Source: Patescibacteria group bacterium | Lineage (GTDB): Bacteria; Patescibacteriota; Minisyncoccia; Phycocordibacterales; DATDWN01 | Direction of reading: 5' to 3' | Assembly: GCA_030916785.1 (NCBI GenBank) | Contig: JAUPVY010000018.1 | Span: 1-9,377 of the forward strand | Length of the DNA stretch: 9,377 nucleotides | Shown: piece by piece, positions 6,365 to 9,377 of the stretch | Layout: each line of letters opens with the position of its first letter | How positions within the stretch are numbered: position 1 is the first letter of the stretch | Notes under the pieces: generated by a model | What the model saw: only the letters and a program-made list of their open reading frames with translations | Database searches by the model: none | Told to the model about the DNA's origin: nothing | Made by a program: the position numbers and the translations under genes

Positions 6365-8200
6365 TTAGACACCAAGGACAACTGGTATCACCATCGGCTT
6401 CTTTGCTGTTTTTTGGAACAGGAATCTTCCGAGATTGTCCGCTAGATTTGATTTAACAAAATCAAAGTTAATTGGATTCATTCCTTCCGTGGTGTCTTCT
6501 ACGGTTTTCTTTATTATGAGTCTTGATTGGGCAAGAAGGTCTTGTGATTCTCTAACATAAACAAATCCTCTAGCTATGATGTCTGGGGATTTCTTTAGTT
6601 TGCCTGTTTTGGTATTTATACTAACAACAATGACGAATATTCCGTCTTGAGCCAGCATTTTTCGGTCTCTTATAACCATTTCCTGTACATCACCAATAGA
6701 AAATCCATCAACCATCATTATTCCACTTGGAGCTTCTTCTTTTAGTCTGACGATTTTATTTCCACCGTCTTGGATTTCTATAATAGAACCATTATCAGGA
6801 ACTATGATGTTTTCTCTCTGTACTCCTATTGATTCTGCTAGATCCTGGTGAACACGCAACATATAGTGATTGCCGTGTATAGGAATAAAGAATTTCTCAT
6901 TAACTTTTTTGTGTATCCATTCAAGCTCTCCTTTGTTTCCGTGTCCAGTAGAGTGAATAAACACGTCAGAAGTTCTGTAGTGAATTATTTTTGCTCCCTG
7001 TCTTGCCAGGTTATCTTTCAATTTTTGAACCGATCTCTCGTTTCCTGGAATAATGGATGAAGAGAGGAGAACAGTGTCTCTTGGAGTTATTTTGAAGAAT
7101 TTGTGTGTTCTGTTGGACATGCGCATTAGAGCGGCAAACTCATCTCCTTGTGCACCTGTAGCGATAACCACAATACGGTCTGGTGGGTAGCTCTCCATCT
7201 CTGCGGTCGTTATTATGGTTCCCGGTTTCATTTTGAGTAGCCCCATCTTTAGAACTATCTCAATGTTATTTTTCATACTGCGACCCTCTACTACGACTTT
7301 CTTGCCGTATTTCTCTGCAGTCATGATAATTTTCATCACTCTTTCTAGTTGTGAAGCAAATGTACCTATGATCAATCTTCCTTTTATTTCTTTTATAATC
7401 TTGTCCAAGTTTTCATGAACAATTCTTTCTGGGGTAGAGAATCCAGGGTTTTCAACATTGGTTGAGTCCATCATAAGCAAAAGAACTTTTTCCTTTCTAA
7501 ATCTAGCAAATTCTTTTTCTTCTGCTTCTGTCGGCACTCCTTCATTATGATCTAGTTTAATATCTCCAGGGTTAACAATACATCCGTGAGGTGTATGTAT
7601 TATAAGTCCCATTGAATCTGGAATGGTGTGAGTCACAGAGAAGAAACTAACCTTTAGTTTTCCAACCATGATTGTGTCTTCTTTCTCTACAACTTTTATG
7701 TTTAATTCAGGTAGATGAGGAAACTCTTCATGTCTCTTGCGGATCATGATACTTGTTAGGTTTCTAGTATAAAGTGGGGGATTACCAATTCTTTCCATTA
7801 TATAAGGTATACCACCAACATGGTCTAGGTGACCGTGAGTTATGAATACACCGCGTATTTTGTCTTTTCTGTCTTCAAGGTATTTTGTGTTTGGCAGGAT
7901 GTAGTCAACTCCTGGGGTGTCATCATCTTTAAATTGAAAACCCATGTCTATAACAATTATATCGTCTTTGTACTCGACAACAGTCATGTTTTTACCAATT
8001 TCTTCTACTCCTCCCAATGGAATAATGCGAATATTGTCTCCAGATGATGGAATGATGTCATGTTTTCGACTGGTTTTTAGACGTACTGGTTCTTGAGAGT
8101 ACGATTTTTTAGGATGTTGTCTTCCTCTTGGAGAGGTAGGCCTGTTTCTCCTAAATCCACCCTCTTGTCTTGCCCCTTGGTTTTCTGTTGTTTTGTCCAT
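6365..8200 (-). CDS. rnj: Ribonuclease J (metallo-beta-lactamase/beta-CASP RNase)
   Basis: A 611-residue cytoplasmic ribonuclease with expected endonuclease and 5'-3' exonuclease activity in mRNA decay and rRNA maturation. Domains: a disordered Arg/Gly/Pro-rich tail (1-~52); metallo-beta-lactamase core with the zinc motif THGHLDHVGG (121-130; H122, H124, D126, H127), H191 in VTHT and D213 in PGDIK; a beta-CASP insert with GTFASQLERV (279-288) and SSSIIPGNE (380-388); return to the core with HSTGHGNKGEL (416-426) and PIHGNHYML (440-448); and a C-terminal domain (~490-611) containing DIIARGFVYVRES (540-552). Usual family forms are FASN.HR and SGH..EEL; here they are FASQLER and TGHGNKGEL. The ATG at 8200 is preferred: it is the first start after the upstream gene's stop and matches a leaderless or near-leaderless promoter. 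No Shine-Dalgarno sequence is seen. Palindrome B follows its stop. Confidence 0.96.
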   Translation of the reverse strand: MDKTTENQGARQEGGFRRNRPTSPRGRQHPKKSYSQEPVRLKTSRKHDIIPSSGDNIRIIPLGGVEEIGKNMTVVEYKDDIIVIDMGFQFKDDDTPGVDYILPNTKYLEDRKDKIRGVFITHGHLDHVGGIPYIMERIGNPPLYTRNLTSIMIRKRHEEFPHLPELNIKVVEKEDTIMVGKLKVSFFSVTHTIPDSMGLIIHTPHGCIVNPGDIKLDHNEGVPTEAEEKEFARFRKEKVLLLMMDSTNVENPGFSTPERIVHENLDKIIKEIKGRLIIGTFASQLERVMKIIMTAEKYGKKVVVEGRSMKNNIEIVLKMGLLKMKPGTIITTAEMESYPPDRIVVIATGAQGDEFAALMRMSNRTHKFFKITPRDTVLLSSSIIPGNERSVQKLKDNLARQGAKIIHYRTSDVFIHSTGHGNKGELEWIHKKVNEKFFIPIHGNHYMLRVHQDLAESIGVQRENIIVPDNGSIIEIQDGGNKIVRLKEEAPSGIMMVDGFSIGDVQEMVIRDRKMLAQDGIFVIVVSINTKTGKLKKSPDIIARGFVYVRESQDLLAQSRLIIKKTVEDTTEGMNPINFDFVKSNLADNLGRFLFQKTAKKPMVIPVVLGV

Positions 8201-8209
8201 AATAAATTA

Positions 8210-8238
8210 GTTATAAAGTTAAAAGTTATAAAGTTAAA
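8210..8238 (-). promoter_or_regulatory. Weak candidate promoter of RNase J
   Basis: On the minus strand, TTTAAC (8238-8233) and TATAAC (8215-8210) are separated by exactly 17 nt, with the RNase J ATG 10 nt past the -10. Both boxes come from copies of a tandem 15-mer, so a second TATAAC occurs one unit upstream. The -35 matches only 3 of 6 consensus bases and the region is nearly all A/T, so this is tentative. Confidence 0.35.
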
Positions 8239-8240
8239 AG
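8211..8240. repeat. Perfect tandem duplication of a 15-bp unit
   Basis: TTATAAAGTTAAAAG occurs twice in direct succession (8211-8225 and 8226-8240) without a mismatch, filling most of the 49-nt gap between the solute-binding protein stop and the RNase J start. The copies place two TATAAC-like boxes 15 nt apart upstream of RNase J. It may be a slippage product that affects promoter strength. Confidence 0.85.
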
Positions 8241-8249
8241 TTTTTGTTT

Positions 8250-9377
8250 TTATTTTACGAATACTCCCCAGACTCTGTTTGTTTCTATATACCAGTTAGA
8301 TACATTGCTGAAACGTTCTGACGGGCTAGTTAGGATTCCTAAATTTGTATTGTGTACTTTTGTTGGGACTATATATATGAAGTATGGTGAGTAGGTAAAC
8401 ACTGCAGGCACATCATTTTTTATTTCTTTATTGAAACTGTCTAAATAGGTTTTTTGTTTTTCTTCATCCGTAGTGTTTCTGATGTTTTCTAGAATCTTGT
8501 CTGCTTTTATATTTGTGTACATTGCAATATTGAGTCCGGGGGTGTTTCGCTGAGATGAATGCCAGAATGGGTATAAATCCAAATCTCTTCCAACGATCTC
8601 TCCAAACAGCAATGCATCATATTTTCTTGGTTTTATAATATTTTGGTTTAAGTCTCCGATTCCAAATATTTTTACTTCTACTTCAGCACCTATTTTTTGC
8701 CACTGATTTTGTATTAAATACGCAGCTTCTTTTAACTCAGGAGCATCACCTGTGGAAATAGAGAATGATAAAGTGTCTGTACCGTTTTTATCTTTTTTCT
8801 CAAAAATTCCAGCTTCATTTTGTTTCCAACCAGATTCCGTTAATATTTTTTTTGCTTTCTCTATGCGTTCATTTTCTGTAATAGTTTCGGTCAAAGGTTC
8901 GGTTACTTTATCTAGTGGGACTGGACCATCTATTATTTGTCCGTAACCTCCTAGAATACTATCAACGATTGCTTTTTTATCTGTGGCTATATCTAGCGCT
9001 TCTCTAACTTCTTCGTTTGTGAAAACTGGAGCTACGTTTTGATTGAAAAATACTCCAAATATGCGTGGCAAAGGAGAGAGAGTTATCTTTTCTTCTTTTA
9101 TCTTTAGTTCTGATATTGTTTTTGGAGAAATGCTGTGAGCGCTTTCTATTTTATCATTTTTTAATGCATCATTAAGATCTTTGTCTTTCTGGAATGATTT
9201 TATTGTTATGTTTGTTATATATGGTTTCCCAAAACTGTATCTATTGAAGGCAGTGAGGTGGTATTCAGAGGGTAGTCCGGAAGATGTGTATGAAATAGAA
9301 TTTATTTTGTACGGCCCTGACCCAATAGGGCTTGTATTAAATTGGCTAAAAGGGAATTCCTCAATACTTGCTGTTTT
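8250..9377 (-). CDS. ABC transporter family 5 solute-binding protein (OppA/DppA-like), 5'-truncated by window edge
   Basis: The reading frame is open from the right edge through to TAA at 8250-8252, giving 375 C-terminal residues; the TTG at 9071 is internal. Members are usually 500-600 residues, so the signal or lipoprotein peptide and first lobe lie outside the window. Seen: the family hallmark SPIGSGPYKI (residues 16-25 of the visible part), then FNRYSFGKPYITNITIKSF (49-67), typical of lobe II entry, a helical stretch around EVREALDIATDKKAIVDSIL, and a C-terminal ERFSNVSNWYIETNRVW. Known for the family: extracytoplasmic capture of peptides, and sometimes sugars or nickel, for delivery to an ABC permease. 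No permease is in view, so substrate and partner are unknown. It lies 49 nt upstream of RNase J on the same strand; read-through into RNase J is possible, since no hairpin with a T-run separates them. Confidence 0.9.
   Translation of the reverse strand, partial: KTASIEEFPFSQFNTSPIGSGPYKINSISYTSSGLPSEYHLTAFNRYSFGKPYITNITIKSFQKDKDLNDALKNDKIESAHSISPKTISELKIKEEKITLSPLPRIFGVFFNQNVAPVFTNEEVREALDIATDKKAIVDSILGGYGQIIDGPVPLDKVTEPLTETITENERIEKAKKILTESGWKQNEAGIFEKKDKNGTDTLSFSISTGDAPELKEAAYLIQNQWQKIGAEVEVKIFGIGDLNQNIIKPRKYDALLFGEIVGRDLDLYPFWHSSQRNTPGLNIAMYTNIKADKILENIRNTTDEEKQKTYLDSFNKEIKNDVPAVFTYSPYFIYIVPTKVHNTNLGILTSPSERFSNVSNWYIETNRVWGVFVK

Noticed and set aside
6044..6368. Insertion sequence with target-site duplications
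   Set aside because: No transposase frame is present, and the bases just outside palindromes A and B show no matching direct repeats.
9069..9071. TTG as start of a 273-residue solute-binding protein
   Set aside because: The frame stays open to the window edge, and the upstream codons carry the family hallmark SPIGSGPYKI, so this is an internal Leu codon of a longer gene.
1..9377. Recoding of UGA as glycine (seen in some candidate phyla), prompted by no gene ending in TGA
   Set aside because: No gene contains an in-frame TGA, and glycines are encoded by GGN throughout. Seven stops are too few to make the absence of TGA meaningful.

Overview
The window is AT-rich, with tightly packed genes, 1-nt overlaps or gaps, and several starts with no Shine-Dalgarno sequence. 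All seven genes end in TAA or TAG and use the standard code. This style, together with the protein set (double-length GH130 proteins, a stand-alone mannose-6-phosphate isomerase cupin, RNase J with a basic N-terminal tail), suggests an uncultivated candidate-phyla (CPR/Patescibacteria, Parcubacteria-like) bacterium. That assignment is an inference from style, not from a marker gene.

Left block, plus strand (1-4838): the 3' part of a HAD-type phosphomannomutase-like gene; a strong promoter; a small type II mannose-6-phosphate isomerase cupin; then two long GH130 (beta-mannoside phosphorylase family) genes. The cupin and GH130 genes are joined by TAATG-type junctions and read as one operon. Together the genes can make an ATP-free route: beta-mannoside + Pi -> Man-1-P (GH130), Man-1-P <-> Man-6-P (HAD/PMM), Man-6-P <-> Fru-6-P (cupin), then glycolysis. 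The enzymes are reversible, so the same set could build or recycle a beta-mannan. Each GH130 protein is a tandem of two propeller domains, and only one of the four domains keeps the full phosphorylase-type residue set.

Middle (4842-6364): a 12-TM MFS transporter on the minus strand, converging on the GH130 operon with a 3-nt gap. It has its own promoter placed so that transcription should begin at the ATG. Upstream lies a 340-nt non-coding stretch holding two large nested imperfect palindromes. The one next to RNase J has T-runs on both sides and may end the RNase J transcript.

Right block, minus strand (6365-9377): RNase J, preceded by a perfect 15-bp tandem duplication that may carry its promoter, and upstream of it the 3' part of a family 5 (OppA-like) ABC solute-binding protein that runs off the window.

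The features most worth a second look are the double-propeller GH130 pair with unequal active sites, the leaderless promoter architecture, and the nested palindromic elements.
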